NCBI RefSeq assembly: GCF_932274485.2
Contig: NC_065887.2
Span: 15,596,001-15,660,000, forward strand
Source: Patella vulgata
Taxonomy: Eukaryota; Mollusca; Gastropoda; Patellidae
Length of the DNA stretch: 64,000 nucleotides
Reading direction: 5' to 3'
In this document: one piece after another, positions 1-10,905 of the stretch
How the letters are laid out: each line of letters starts with the position of its first letter
How positions within the stretch are numbered: position 1 is the stretch's first letter
Notes under the pieces: generated by a model
What the model was told of the DNA's origin: nothing
What the model saw: only the letters and a program-made list of their open reading frames with translations
Database searches by the model: none
Position numbers and translations under genes: made by a program

Positions 1-408
1 TCGAATATCAGACTCGGATAATTTTCTGTTTTTTTGGAGCTAAATAAAATAGCTTTTGTTTTATTTGGATTAAAGTTTATAAGCCAATTATTCGCCCAAA
101 TGTTGAGATATGTCATATCGTAGTTTAGGGACTGTTCTATCTCTGAAACTGACTGTTTGCTACACCCAAGTGCCGTGTCGTCTGCAAATAATCTAGCCAC
201 ATTATGGAGTACATCTTGTACATCATTGATGTAAGTCAAAAACAAAAAGGGGCCCAAAACAGATCCCTGGGGAACTCCTGATTGAAGAGTAATTTCTTAT
301 GACACAGAGCCATTTACGAATACCCGTTGAGTCCGGTCTTGGACATAATTAGACAGCCACGTAATTAGCATGCCTGAACTGAAACCCCATATTGACTTAA
401 TTTGTGTA
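1..408 (-). pseudogene. LINE ORF2: frame-shifted remainder of reverse transcriptase palm
   Basis: After a short deletion near 408, homology resumes in another frame with LIHKLSQYGVS, then RTQRVFVNGS, GVPQGSVLGP (about 249-280) and the catalytic FADD box at 177-188, and runs off the window edge. Several frame changes are needed to follow it. The order of blocks is that of a LINE reverse transcriptase. Confidence 0.8.
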
Positions 409-2379
409 TCAAACATCGCAAAAAACATAGCAGGAATATAGTTGCTTATCTATTGCAGATGAGATATCATGATACACTTCTAAAAGTTGGTGAACAGTAG
501 AGTAGTTTGGTCGAAACCCTGATTGGTATTTGTACAAGAGATTGTTTTCGTGAAAGTAGTTAAACAGGTGTTTGAAAACTACCTTTTCTAATAATTTACT
601 CAAAGTACTTAATAGGCTTATAGGTCGGTAGTTTGAAACTAGAGAGCTGTCTCCTTTTTTATAGAAAGGTAGGACATTTGCTTTTTTCCAAATTGTTGGA
701 AAAACGCCTGATTCTAGTGATTTATTAAAGATATATTTTAATGGTACACATATTGAGGTTTTGGTATATTTTAGTAACTTGTTACTAATATTATCAAATC
801 CATTGGCTTTTTTCAATTTCAGTGTACTTATTAGATCTGCGATTTCCTTTTCTTCGACTAAAGGAATATCAAGTAGACAATTTGTTCGCTTATTGAATTT
901 TGGTAATTCTCCTTGCTGAGTGTTATTTGAAATTGATCCGAAATAGTTGTTAAGTAATTCAGCTTTATCAAAATTTGAATGAGCAATTCTTCCATTGAGG
1001 TCTAAAAGTGGAGGAATATCATTTGATACATTTTGGCCTAATACTTTCCTTAAATTATTACAGTAATTCTGGTTATTTGTATCGTTAGAATTCAAGAAAT
1101 TTGTGATTTCTTCTTTGTATTTTGTTTTTAACGCTTTTTTAAAATTATTTACTTTATTTCTTTGAACTTTGTATTTTCTTAAATCGCATTCATGTTGTGT
1201 TTTCAAAGCTTTTTTGTGTAACCTGTTTCTGATTCTTATCGCTCTACGTATTTCTGTATTAAACCATGGTTTGTCTGTATTAAACCATGGTTTGTCAGTT
1301 AGTCTTATAGTTATTGATTTCTTTGGTATGCACAATGTAATATAGCTATTTAGAATTTCATAAAATTTTGAACATACTAAGTTTATATCAGAATTTGCAA
1401 AGGTACTCTCCCAATCGTGTTCTTTGATAAGAGTATTTAACCTATTATAATTACCATCCTTATATACAAATATCTCCCGTTTAAAATTCCTGGGATTTGA
1501 AACTGGAAAATCTAATAATGCATAAACACCCTTATGATCGGATATGTCAGGAGTGACTTTAATCGTTTCACTGGAACTAATCTGAATTTCATCATTTACT
1601 AAAATTACATCTAATAAGGTTGATGATGTCAGAGTAACGCGTGTAGGTTCATCAATAACATTTCTGAGATTATTTAAAGATAAAACACCCCGTAGCTTGC
1701 AGCGTGGTGCTAGCAAGTCATCATTTAGATCACCTAAAATTACAACCTTAAACGTGGTTTGATAGGCTAGTTCAATGGATCTTTCGAACAATGACCAGAA
1801 TTCAATTGTGCTGTTTGGCGGGCGATAAAATAAGGCAACAAGTAATACGGTGTTTGGAAATTTGCATTCCACCCAAATACTCTCTATACCTGTAACCTCA
1901 AGATCATCTCGCCGTTTGCAATAAATGGTTTTATTTACATATAATAATAATCCGCCACCATGCGACGTCCGATCCTTCCGGTATGGAGAATGGTAACCGT
2001 CCCATTTTAGAGATGAATCTAACACATAGTTATCCAGATGAGTCTCAGTGAAACTACAAATATGGTAATCATTGACATCGTTGTATATTGTTTCAAGTTT
2101 GTGTCTTATACTGCGTGCATTTAAGTGATAGACTGATAGCTTTTCATTTGAATCGTGATTTAAAGGTCCAGGATTTTTATGAACGTCTCCTGATCTTAGA
2201 ACTAATAAGGCCAAAACAGTACTTAGCAGACATAAATTATCAAGTTCACATAAAACTATTAGAGATATTATTCGACATTGCCATTTCTCAGATGCCTCGT
2301 GCTTTACTGTGTAGTAAATGTCAACTATTACAGTAGCGATGAAAATATAATGAGTGTTGCACTTCCGCCAGTACTGCAC
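409..2379 (-). pseudogene. LINE ORF2: endonuclease and N-terminal half of reverse transcriptase
   Basis: This open frame of 656 codons starts with a hydrophobic N-terminus that ends in the 2A-like motif GDVHKNPGP. It is followed by an APE-type endonuclease (YHLNARSIRHK, FTETHLD, GGGLLLYV, LFYRPPNS, LGDLNDD, SDHKGV) and the first reverse transcriptase blocks (KKGDSSLVSNYRPISLLS, YQSGFRPNYST, YVFCDV). It reads open up to the catalytic block after FCDV, where the expected SKAFDxVWHxG segment is missing and the frame changes, so the enzyme cannot be functional as it stands. A 21-bp tandem duplication near 1254-1295 doubles the DKPWFNT stretch. Confidence 0.88.
2164..2190 (-). other. 2A-like ribosome-skipping motif at ORF2 N-terminus
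   Basis: These nine codons read GDVHKNPGP, directly after a hydrophobic run (STVLALLVLRS). The canonical 2A core is D(V/I)ExNPGP, with separation between the last G and P; here H replaces E. 2A-like sequences at this place are known from CR1-like LINEs of molluscs and echinoderms, where they can release an N-terminal leader from the enzyme. Activity of this variant is not shown. Confidence 0.6.
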
Positions 2380-2778
2380 GAGGGGACTAAGAAATTATCA
2401 AACAGTTAGATCTTAAATATTTAGTTAGTTTTGGTGGATATAGAGACATGAGAACATGATGTAAATAACTAGTAAACAAATAAAACATATATACAGACAA
2501 AAACAGTGAATTATTTACAGTTAAAGGATGAAGTTCTACATCACCTGAAAGTATTATTAGTATACTATTCAAAAAAAGTAGGGGATATTTGATTTTTAAG
2601 TGTTATTAAAGTCACCTAATGAAACTGACGAAGAAACAAATGACAAAATGAAATGAAGTTCACATTCATCGATTTATTCCAAATGATCGTTAGACTAAGT
2701 AAGGCACAGACTGACCATTATAAGGGTAAAATGATACCCGGGGTCAAACAGCAAAGTTACCACAGCATCACAACCAAG

Positions 2779-3228
2779 TCAGTAAAGGGTAAATCCTCCT
2801 CTGTTTGCCAAACAAGCATTGATCCAACGTGGCATACTCCTAATGAGACGTCTAAGGTCATTTTGGTCCAGATTGTCCCATTCCTGTTGCAACGCAGCAG
2901 CAAGTTCTTGGACATTGGCAGGACGTTGTTGACGTTGACGTAACCTCTGTCCAAGCATGTCCCAGACATGCTCGATGGGGGAGAGGTCGGGACTCAGTGC
3001 TGGCCAAGGTAATGTGGTGATGTTCTGTTGTTGGAGGTAACCTGTAACGATCCTGGCCCTGTGACATCTTGCGTTGTCATCCTGGAAGATGAAACGGCGG
3101 CCATGACGTCGTGCGAACGGCACAACATGGACTGCCAAGATGTTGTCCCGGTAGTACTGGCCTGTAACACGCCCTGCAACAACATGTAAAGCCGTTCTTC
3201 CAGCAACAGTGATGCCTCCCCACACCAT
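2779..3228 (-). pseudogene. Tc1 transposase C-terminal half (inverted arm)
   Basis: On the minus strand, 149 residues from MVWGGITVAG to the C-terminus match the right-hand copy almost perfectly, including QDDNARCH and SPDLSPIEH. The N-terminal half is absent because the arm stops where the second copy begins. Confidence 0.88.
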
Positions 3229-3232
3229 AGTA

Positions 3233-4464
3233 TACTATTCAAAAAAAGTAGGGGATATTTGATTTTGGGGGCATAATACTAAAATATGCAAATGACTACG
3301 AAAAAAGTCACTATAGAACCTAACAGAAGAAACATTTCCAGTTACATGTGACGCCCAAACGCACCAATAGCTACCGCATGGAATGCAGGTGATGCTTGGG
3401 ATCATCATGGGGGTCCAACCCAAGATTTGCACGACTCTGACTTTGAATGTTACAGTCATTGTGGCATTGAATTCCAGGGTGGAAACATCAGTTTAATTGT
3501 TTTAGTGACCAGAAAACAAATTTTGATATGCTTCGGCTTACCCAAAATGAAAGGTTACGTGCCTTTGGCATGCTACAGATCCATTGTTTGAGAGATCATC
3601 ACATTCAGGCAAGACGTCGTTGGTGTAGGGATCGTCAACACTGGGACAATCGACGCTGGAGCAATGTGATGTTTTCAGATGAGTCAAGGTTCACTGTTAA
3701 TTTTTTGGACAGACGTAGGAGGGTGTGGCGTCGTCGAAACGAGCGCTTCCAAGACGTTAACGTCATCAGACATGATCGATTTGGGGGTGGTTCTGTTATG
3801 GTGTGGGGAGGCATCACTGTTGCTGGAAGAACGGCTTTACATGTTGTTGCAGGGCGTGTTACAGGCCAGTACTACCGGGACAACATCTTGGCAGTCCATG
3901 TTGTGCCGTTCGCACGACGTCATGGCCGCCGTTTCATCTTCCAGGATGACAACGCAAGATGTCACAGGGCCAGGATCGTTACAGGTTACCTCCAACAACA
4001 GAACATCACCACATTACCTTGGCCAGCACTGAGTCCCGACCTCTCCCCCATCGAGCATGTCTGGGACATGCTTGGACAGAGGTTACGTCAACGTCAACAA
4101 CGTCCTGCCAATGTCCAAGAACTTGCTGCTGCGTTGCAACAGGAATGGGACAATCTGGACCAAAATGACCTTAGACGTCTCATTAGGAGTATGCCACGTC
4201 GGATCAATGCTTGTTTGGCAAACAGAGGAGGATTTACCCGTTACTAACTTGGTTGTGATGCTGTGGTAACTTTGCTGTTTGACCCCGGGTATCATTTTAC
4301 CCTTATAATGGTCAGTCTGTGCCTTACTTAGTCTAACGATCATTTGGAATAAATCGATGAATGTGAACTTCATTTCATTTTGTCATTTGTTTCTTCGTCA
4401 GTTTCATTAGGTGACTTTAATAACACTTAAAAATCAAATATCCCCTACTTTTTTTTGAATAGTA
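3233..4464 (+). mobile_element. Tc1/mariner element, 300-bp internal deletion
   Basis: This copy has terminal repeats at both ends. Compared with the copy at 17846 it lacks exactly 300 bp, with the junction at a shared GATC, suggesting a microhomology-mediated deletion. The transposase frame survives because 300 is a multiple of three. It is 1232 bp long, which with the missing 300 bp gives 1532 bp for the parent. Confidence 0.9.
3528..4247 (+). pseudogene. Tc1 transposase lacking the DNA-binding domain
   Basis: The 239-residue frame keeps the whole DDE catalytic core: first Asp in FSDESRF (residue 51), second in QDDNARCH (141) and Glu in SPIEHVW (176), which gives the DD34E spacing of Tc1 transposases. 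The 100 residues missing after LQI would hold the paired helix-turn-helix domains that bind the terminal repeats, so this protein probably cannot recognise its element. The frame is otherwise open. Confidence 0.9.
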
Positions 4465-4814
4465 TATTAATATCAGGTACCAGAATTATGTATTACTGCA
4501 TTGATGATTTTGGATACATTATGATTAAAATAATGGGGTTAGTTTTTACTCATTACTGATTATACATGTAATTCAAGTTAGAGATCTAATAGTATTTGTT
4601 AATACGGTTTAGTTGGGAGTCATGGGTTATCGAATTTATTATATATTATAATTATAGTGTTAGTTAGCATTTACATTAATAATTTTAATGGAAGAGTTTT
4701 TATGTGGGTAGGTCCAGTTGACACAATTAAGTAGTAGATTTTATAGTTGCACATTTTGTTGTTCTTATGTCATTTTTCACGACACATATGATAGTAATAT
4801 AGGTCACAGTAGTT

Positions 4815-5597
4815 TTAGCGACTCAGCTTATTAATTAACTGTTCTTCTATTTCGGGGTAGAGATCGATTTTGCAGATTTTGTCGTTATGCCCTTGTGCAC
4901 GAATTTTACCATTTGTAAACCATGAGGCTTTGACTAGTGGGTGGTTTTGTAGACGCTGTAGTTGTTTTACACTTTCCAACGTCATGTCTTCTGCAAATGA
5001 GATTCCAGTTTTGCTCAGTTTACGCCTGTTAGTTAAGACAATTTGCCTCTCATCACGACGGAGAAATCGAACTATGATCCCCCTTGGTTTGGAATTAGTA
5101 CTAACACCTGGTTTTTGTGGAGCTCCAACTCTATGTGCTACCTCGACTGAGATGGGACACTCTATTTTCAGTTTGTTTTTAATAATGTCATTTATTTTGT
5201 TTACACAGTCTTCGTTAGCCGTTTCTGGAACGCCAAATACTCGTAAGTGGGATTTTCTTGTATATTGCTAAAGATTATTCATTTTGTCGGCTAGGGCTTG
5301 ATATTCTATTTCTTTTTTCTTTAGATTGTTTTCAAGGGCCTCAAATCTTTCGTGAAAGTCATCTACGTCCTGACCTATTTTTTGCTGGGTGAGCTCGACT
5401 TCAGTTAGTCTTTCATATTGTGCAGAGAATTTGTTTTCGATGTACGAAATCAGTCTATTTTCTATTCCCTCTACCGCTGTGGACACAGCCTCTTGAATAA
5501 TAGAGCGAAATTGATTACTGTCAAATACGGAATTATCAACTCTACCCTTGTTTATTTTAGAATTTTCGTCTTTCTGAGATTCTTCGGGTGTTGACAT
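4815..5597 (-). pseudogene. LINE ORF1 protein (coiled coil + RRM), one internal stop
   Basis: The reading frame begins with an ATG at 5597 (MSTPEESQKD) and runs to a TAA at 4815-4817. It is interrupted once by an in-frame TAG at 5268-5270, which is probably a mutated Glu codon because the usual wording there is NNLEQYTRKS. The first part (to about residue 109) is a charged heptad-rich coiled coil. The second part reads as an RRM-like domain, with LRVFGVPE, RRDERQIVL, RRKLSKTG and ISFAEDMT. LINE ORF1 proteins of this type trimerise and bind the element RNA. The frame upstream of 5597 opens with GTG rather than ATG, so MSTPEE is taken as the start. Confidence 0.8.
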
Positions 5598-5640
5598 TAA
5601 ACACTCGCCCCACCCCACCACTCTCTTTAATTTAGCCAGT

Positions 5641-6896
5641 GAAGGCTACCAAACTTGTATCAATTTTAATTTAAAAAAGTATATATGCATTCCGCCGAGA
5701 ATATAATAAATACATTTCAAGAGAGGATTAACTTTACTTTTCAGTATATATAGGCTTATACGGAATTTTGGATGAAGCCCCGAATTTTTATTTAAAATAC
5801 CCTCCCCTCCCCCTTTTCACTTTTCAAGGCAAGTAAATATAAATGTGCCAGAAAATTATTTATATATTTGAAAAGAACAGTGAACGTGCTTTCTACTGAT
5901 ATGTAGCATGATATCTGGAATTTCGTAGTGAGGGCCAGCTTGATTCGCAGTTAGTGAAGGGTAAGTATTCTTAGTGAAGGATGAGATAGTGAGGGATGAC
6001 TTGATTTCGTGGCCGCTTCAACATTGATAAATAAAGTCGACAACCCGACATCACGACATTTTTACGCGACATTACGACATTCTTAAATGTCGTAGTGTTG
6101 GGTTAAAAATGTCGTGATGTCGGGTTGTCGTGGTGTCGGGTTATAATGTCGTGATGTCGGGTTGTCGCCTTATGAAGGGCGACACCACGACATCACGACA
6201 TGATACCAATCAGCCACCATACTTTTGGTCACTAGTCTTATTTATATTTATCTAATCTGTTACTTGTATGATGTAATGAGTACAGCTTTGTGACTTGTAG
6301 AAAGAGACTAAGCCGACATTTACGATAAAATTAACACGACGATACGACAGAGTAAAGTGTTGTGTGATTGTGTCAATTCTGTCGTGATGTAGTGTTGTCG
6401 CGTTATGAAAAGGGCGAGATTTAACATGGCCACTATCAGCCACCATAGTCAATACTGTCGTAATGTCGTGTTGTCGCGTTATGAAAAGGGCGAGATTTAA
6501 AATGGCCACTATCAGCCACCATAGGATTCTGATGGAGAGATATCCTAGGCAACAAGCTTATGGGGCCCCTTCCAATCCCCCCACCCTCGCAACTAGAGGA
6601 AAATGAAAGTGTGTTTGAGTAAAGCCAATGAGGATTACAGTGTGAAAAATATTATACATCTAGGCCCGAAATCCCCTGGATCTTGAGGCCCATAGGTAAT
6701 TCGGACACTGTTCAGAAAGATTAAAATGAAATAACTATTTTCTAAAATTACTTTCACATCACTTGGCTCGGCTGAGCATTTGTACATATAAACATAAAGA
6801 GTATCCGTATCAGATTTCGAAAATATTTTTAAATTTCCTTTCATATATTATCGTTGCTCAATAAATGTCCAATTTATGTACAGCCGAGTCATAATG
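5641..6896. other. Intergenic, GTCGTGATGTCG snap-back repeats
   Basis: No gene was seen. From about 6030 to 6210 the sequence is a set of direct and inverted copies of a GTCGTGATGTCGGGTTGTCG-like word, able to fold on itself. A related 70-80 bp unit ending in AGCCACCATAG is present at about 6360-6450 and again at 6450-6525. The rest is AT-rich and unremarkable. Confidence 0.6.
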
Positions 6897-7245
6897 CAAT
6901 CTGATTAAAATACAGATCTATATTTCGTTTCGTTTTTTATACTTTCGATGGCCTACATTACATGATGTTCTGACCGGTTGTAGTGATAGTTCGCGTCAGA
7001 GGTCATACGAGCTTGCTTTTGACCCTATGACGTCAGACATTGATTAATCAACCAGTGTTGACGTTTCTAGTGGTTTACCCACAGTTCCGAGCCCAGTACG
7101 CCAAGAACTCGCCGTAACAAACCGCTCCATTGGCTAATCCCTCACATTAACCAGAACGCGGTTTATATAACAACTCTTCCTAATCCTAGTGTAGTGAAGA
7201 CAAGTAAAACGATAAAACGAAATTTTGAACTATAAAAAACGAAAA
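6897..7245 (+). mobile_element. MITE family A, copy 1
   Basis: It begins with CAATCTGATTAAAATACAG and ends in degraded AACTATAAAAAACGAAA. The interior includes CTATGACGTCAGAC and CCCACAGTTCCG, shared with the better copy at 41912-42281. Confidence 0.75.
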
Positions 7246-7325
7246 CTAAAATCACTAAAATAGCAAAATTCCGGTGAGGGCACTGGGTGTAAGCATAAAC
7301 GCTTCGGAACTGAAAACTGTTGCCA

Positions 7326-7633
7326 CAGGGGTGGATCCAGAAATTTTGGCAGGAGGGGGTTTGTATATACATACACATTGAGCTTTTTAAACAGAGAAAT
7401 TCAACACCTCGTTTGACGTCAGCTTGTATTATGAATTAATACATAATACAATTAATTGTGATATTACATGATGTCTATATCATTATCTCGTGCTTTGAGT
7501 GTCCGCCCTGTCCCACATCTGACGATAAAGGATAAAGCACACGGCCGAGAAACTTTTCTCATAAAAAGTGTTGATTTACAAAAAAAAATATGTAGCTTAG
7601 CTGGGGGGGGGGGGGGGGCTGGATCCGCCCCTG
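7326..7633. mobile_element. Short TIR element, hAT-like ends
   Basis: It starts CAGGGGTGGATCCAG and ends CTGGATCCGCCCCTG, near-perfect inverted ends, and is flanked on both sides by TGCCA. A run of about 15 G lies near the right end. CAGGGG-type ends are common in non-autonomous hAT elements, but a clean 8-bp duplication is not visible here. No coding potential was seen. Confidence 0.65.
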
Positions 7634-7756
7634 TGCCAGATTGAACTAACCGTTACAATACCAATGAGGAGAGTTCCATACGCTGTAACAATGTCAGACA
7701 GTCGTAGAGATATGAAATAAATAAGTTTATTCGTCTTGAAATGTATCAGTTAGAGG

Positions 7757-8129
7757 GGAGCCACGGTGGCTAGGTTGTTAAGACGCTGGCTCGCTAGCCT
7801 GGAGGTCGGGTGTTCGATCCCTGCATTGGCCGGTTCATCCTGATTTTCCGACGTGGTTTCCCCTTGTCAGTGGTGCAGAACGGAGGGCCTGACAAGGACA
7901 GCTGTCTAGTCCTTCGGGTGAGACGAAAAAACCGAGGTCCCGTGTATATATTGGGATGGACGTAAAAGATCCCTTGGCAGTTGGAATTCGATATAAGAGT
8001 AGGCGATAGTGCCGCTTCCCGGGCAAAATTTCCCTCATAGCACACTGTATGGCGTATGCCGTCTTCATAAGCCGAGTATAGGAGCAGAACAGTAGGACGT
8101 TAAACCCCAATTCATTTTATTTCATTTCG
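7757..8129 (+). mobile_element. SINE family C (tRNA-derived), best copy
   Basis: The 5' part (AGCCACGGTGGCTAGG...GTGTTCGATCCCTG) resembles tRNA A and B promoter boxes. The body contains GACAAGGACAGCTGTCTAGT and AAACCGAGGTCCCGTGTA, and the end is GGACGTTAAACCCCA followed by an ATTTCATTT tail. Open frames across it are read-through of the repeat, not genes. About a dozen other copies lie in the window. Confidence 0.8.
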
Positions 8130-8592
8130 TATCAGTTAGTTGGCCTTGAACTTGCATGTCGCTTTCGTGACCTTGGCATTTGATTAATCGCAGGCTTCAA
8201 TGCCAGGAAATAACGCGTATCGATAAACTAAATCGCTTGAATTTCGTAGTTTTATGGTATTTTGAATAACAGAAAGTATTGAGAATTGTCACAAACATGT
8301 GATATTTCTGACTCTAAGGATTAATCTAGAATAAAGTATTGTCGAATTTTAAAAGTATTTAACAACTTTTAAACTCACGAAATAACCAATGCTCCGATGC
8401 CAAGATTTGAAATGTCAGTCCCATGGACCCTTTCAATAATACTTTGAAAATGCCAAAATGCCACACTCCTTATTTTATTGGATAATGCCTATCTATCTTA
8501 ATAAATTAAAATGATTTTTTCCCAATATAAAATACCGTTGGCTCCTATATAAATCAAAATAACACCAAAATCATGAATAATTTGTATATGGC
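8130..8592. other. Intergenic, nothing recognised
   Basis: AT-rich sequence with no open frame of note and no repeat I recognise, apart from the 8-bp target copy TATATGGC at 8585-8592, which belongs to the next element. Confidence 0.5.
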
Positions 8593-9095
8593 CAGGGACG
8601 GATTGGGGCCGGGTGCTCTCCCCCGGGAAAATTTTGAAAAATGAATCCCAAATATGCGATTTGGTGGCATATCTGATTATAATCTCTTCAAATTCAGCCA
8701 GCAGACCAGCGTATACCCACAAACAATGTGCAGGTGACTTAATAATTAGTATAAAAATTGCGGGCGACAGTGTCGGGTGAATCCGATGAAGATGAAATTC
8801 GGAATCCCAATTGCAAGATTCCGAATTCCGGCCTACACCCAGCACACCCGGCCTTGAAAATCTATTATACCAGCCCATTCCAGACTCCAGTGATGGCGTG
8901 GCGGCCCGTTAAAGCCACCGGCCACATACAACATGATCATCATTGTTCCGTGGCCGGTCCAATACCCCCGCCCCCCATATAATGTTCAGCAGAAAAAAGG
9001 GTTTTTTTTTAGACCAATTGGACAAAATTATTTTGTTTTCATTTTTTGTCCGACGGGCCCTTGGGGTGATCGCCCGATGGCCCAATCCGCCCCTT
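8593..9095. mobile_element. Non-autonomous hAT-type element with 8-bp target duplication
   Basis: The left end reads CAGGGACGGATTGGGGCC and the right end GGCCCAATCCGCCCCTT, an imperfect inverted repeat. TATATGGC occurs directly before (8585-8592) and directly after (9096-9103) the element. An 8-bp duplication with CAGGG-type ends is the signature of hAT transposons. There is no transposase, so it must move with an enzyme from elsewhere. Confidence 0.85.
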
Positions 9096-9103
9096 TATAT
9101 GGC

Positions 9104-9307
9104 CTATCTAGTATTATAGGACTGACGGGGTTTCGATTCCTCGGTTGTACGTGACAGGGAGTGGTGTCGCCCGCCCAACCTCGTGGGTTTTCTCCGGGTC
9201 CTCCGATATCCTCCCACTACTAAAAACCACCACGCGCAAGCGAATTATTCAAATAAAATTGAACCATGTGTCCATGTGTTAGTCCCCTAATGACCTAGTG
9301 GACGTTA

Positions 9308-9350
<43 letters not shown>

Positions 9351-9351
9351 A
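9104..9351 (+). mobile_element. SINE family B (tRNA-derived), 5'-truncated
   Basis: It retains the B-box region (GGTTTCGATTCCTCGG), the body (TCGTGGGTTTTCTCCGGGTC) and the CT-rich tail, but the left part is lost. Confidence 0.75.
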
Positions 9352-10427
9352 TTTTAAACAATTGTAGGCCCACAAAGATTTTTTTTATAGACATTAGATA
9401 TGAAGTGAGTTTAGATTTTCTTTTTTAGGTTTTTTTTTTTTTTTTGGGGGGGGGGGGTCTATTAATTATTTGAAAATAGTATAATTTATACTTGAATCAT
9501 ATGGTAACATATTAAATAGTAATAAAGAGTTTGTTTGCTGGGATTTTGAGGGTTTTTTGGTTCTTGCCATGGGGTTTTAATTTGGGGCGTCATCGAATTG
9601 CTTATATTGCCTTACAATAAATAAACGGGTGGGCCGCAGCTATATTTCCCATGCAATGAAAAGAAATTGAATGAAAATTATTTTAGTATGTTTGAATTAT
9701 ATAACCCGGGCCATTGGTAATATTATCATTATTCCAAATATATCTATTGTCGCAATAGATCTCAAAACGTAGCTCTAATCAATGTTTGTTAATGTTATAA
9801 TTTTAAGTTAGGATAGGACGACGGCTGTCCTAAGTTAAAATTGATTTTAGTTAAAATTGTCCCTAAAATAGTTTTGTGAAACGCCACTAGTAGATTTTAT
9901 CTAAAATGCTTAAAATCGTTTTGTGAAACACATCTATCTTAAGTTAGGATGGAATTTTAGTTTAAGACGATTTTAAGGATATTTAAGTTTTTGTGAAACA
10001 GGGCCCAAATTAACTAACTTACCTAACAGGCTTGTCCAATCTAATGCACGTTTATATATAAGGGGAGACAAATCCATTTACTGGTTGTCTTTACAAGCAA
10101 AGTGAATTCCAAGTCCAGAGGGGAAAGTTAAAACGGATTTAGCCATATCCCTTAATCAATAGTCACGTATAATATGTCGTTCGGGGTGGAGGGCCAGGTA
10201 AGGAACCACTGTGTAGTTTTTCGGATGACATGGAAAACCGAGGTCCCGTGGAATTCGAAATAGGCCTGATATAGTCAAATCGAGATGTCAAGTAGCACTT
10301 TTCTGTTCCCACAACTTCATCTATGTTCATTTCAGATATACGAGATATAATTTTCATGCTGCCCGAAAATGGTGTTTTATGTAATAGAATCTATCTATCT
10401 ATTTAACTGTCAAAGGGGTGTGGAATG
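9352..10427. other. Intergenic with MITE remnants
   Basis: No gene. At about 9800-10010 the words TTTTGTGAAAC and CTAAGTTA recur, ending TTTTTGTGAAACAGGGCCC, which looks like the end of a palindromic MITE. A partial SINE C (plus strand) lies at about 10180-10255. Confidence 0.5.
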
Positions 10428-10735
10428 GGGTTTAATGTCTACTGTTCTGCTTCACCCAGACTAATGAAGACGTGCTTATGCCATGCAATGTGCTATGGCG
10501 GAAATTATTTCCCGGACAGTCGGCGTTACGGCCTAAAGTTATTTCGAAATTGAATTAGCAGGAACTCTTTTTACGTGAACGCCAGTGTGTACAAGGGACC
10601 TATGGATGGAAATTATTTCCCTGATAGTGGGCGTTATACGGCCTAATGTTATTTCGAAATTGAACTAGCGTGTACAAGGGACATGTTTTTTGTACCATCC
10701 GAACGACTAGACGCAGTTCCTTGCCAGGCCTTCCT
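10428..10735 (-). mobile_element. SINE family C, internally duplicated
   Basis: A reverse-oriented copy in which a segment of about 100 bp (GGAAATTATTTCCC...GTGTACAAGGGAC) occurs twice in tandem. A further plus-strand fragment with AAAACCGAGGTCCCATGTA follows at about 10800-10905. Confidence 0.65.
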
Positions 10736-10905
10736 CAACAATCGAACCTACTAGCGCAATGTAGAGGCTCACAACAACGATTAATGTTCTGGTTATGCTT
10801 GATAGGGGCCTACCTTCGGTAATGGCGGAGAGCGGTGAGCCTGTCAAGGAAATCCGCCTAGCCGTTCGAATGGAGCAAAAACCGAGGTCCCATGTATACC
10901 ATAGA

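Larger units (their letters stand above)
2563..4464. mobile_element. Fold-back composite of two Tc1/mariner copies
   Basis: Two copies of one Tc1 family lie head to tail in opposite orientation. The left arm (2563-3229) is the reverse complement of the right arm (3797-4464). Between them lies the 5' part of the right-hand copy, which starts with its own inverted terminal repeat at 3233. Both outer ends carry the terminal repeat (TACTATTC...GAATAGTA) and are flanked by TA, the Tc1 target duplication. The arms differ at only a few bases, so the structure is young. It interrupts the LINE between ORF1 and ORF2. Confidence 0.85.
1..5640 (-). mobile_element. Degraded CR1/L2-like non-LTR retrotransposon (LINE), 3' end beyond the window
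   Basis: Read on the minus strand, the region gives an ORF1 with a coiled coil and an RRM-like domain (5597-4815), a spacer, then ORF2 with an APE-type endonuclease and a reverse transcriptase (2379 to the window edge). This two-ORF order with an AP endonuclease is that of CR1/L2-type LINEs of the Jockey superfamily; the clade is inferred from motif wording only. The rest of the reverse transcriptase and the 3' tail lie beyond base 1. A Tc1 composite (2563-4464) splits the spacer between the ORFs. The copy is dead: ORF1 has an internal stop, and ORF2 has a deletion and frame changes in its last part. The exact 5' end could not be fixed. Confidence 0.85.

Noticed and set aside
4870-5271. 133-codon plus-strand open frame
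   Set aside because: It is antisense to the RRM part of the LINE ORF1, which has clear family motifs on the minus strand.
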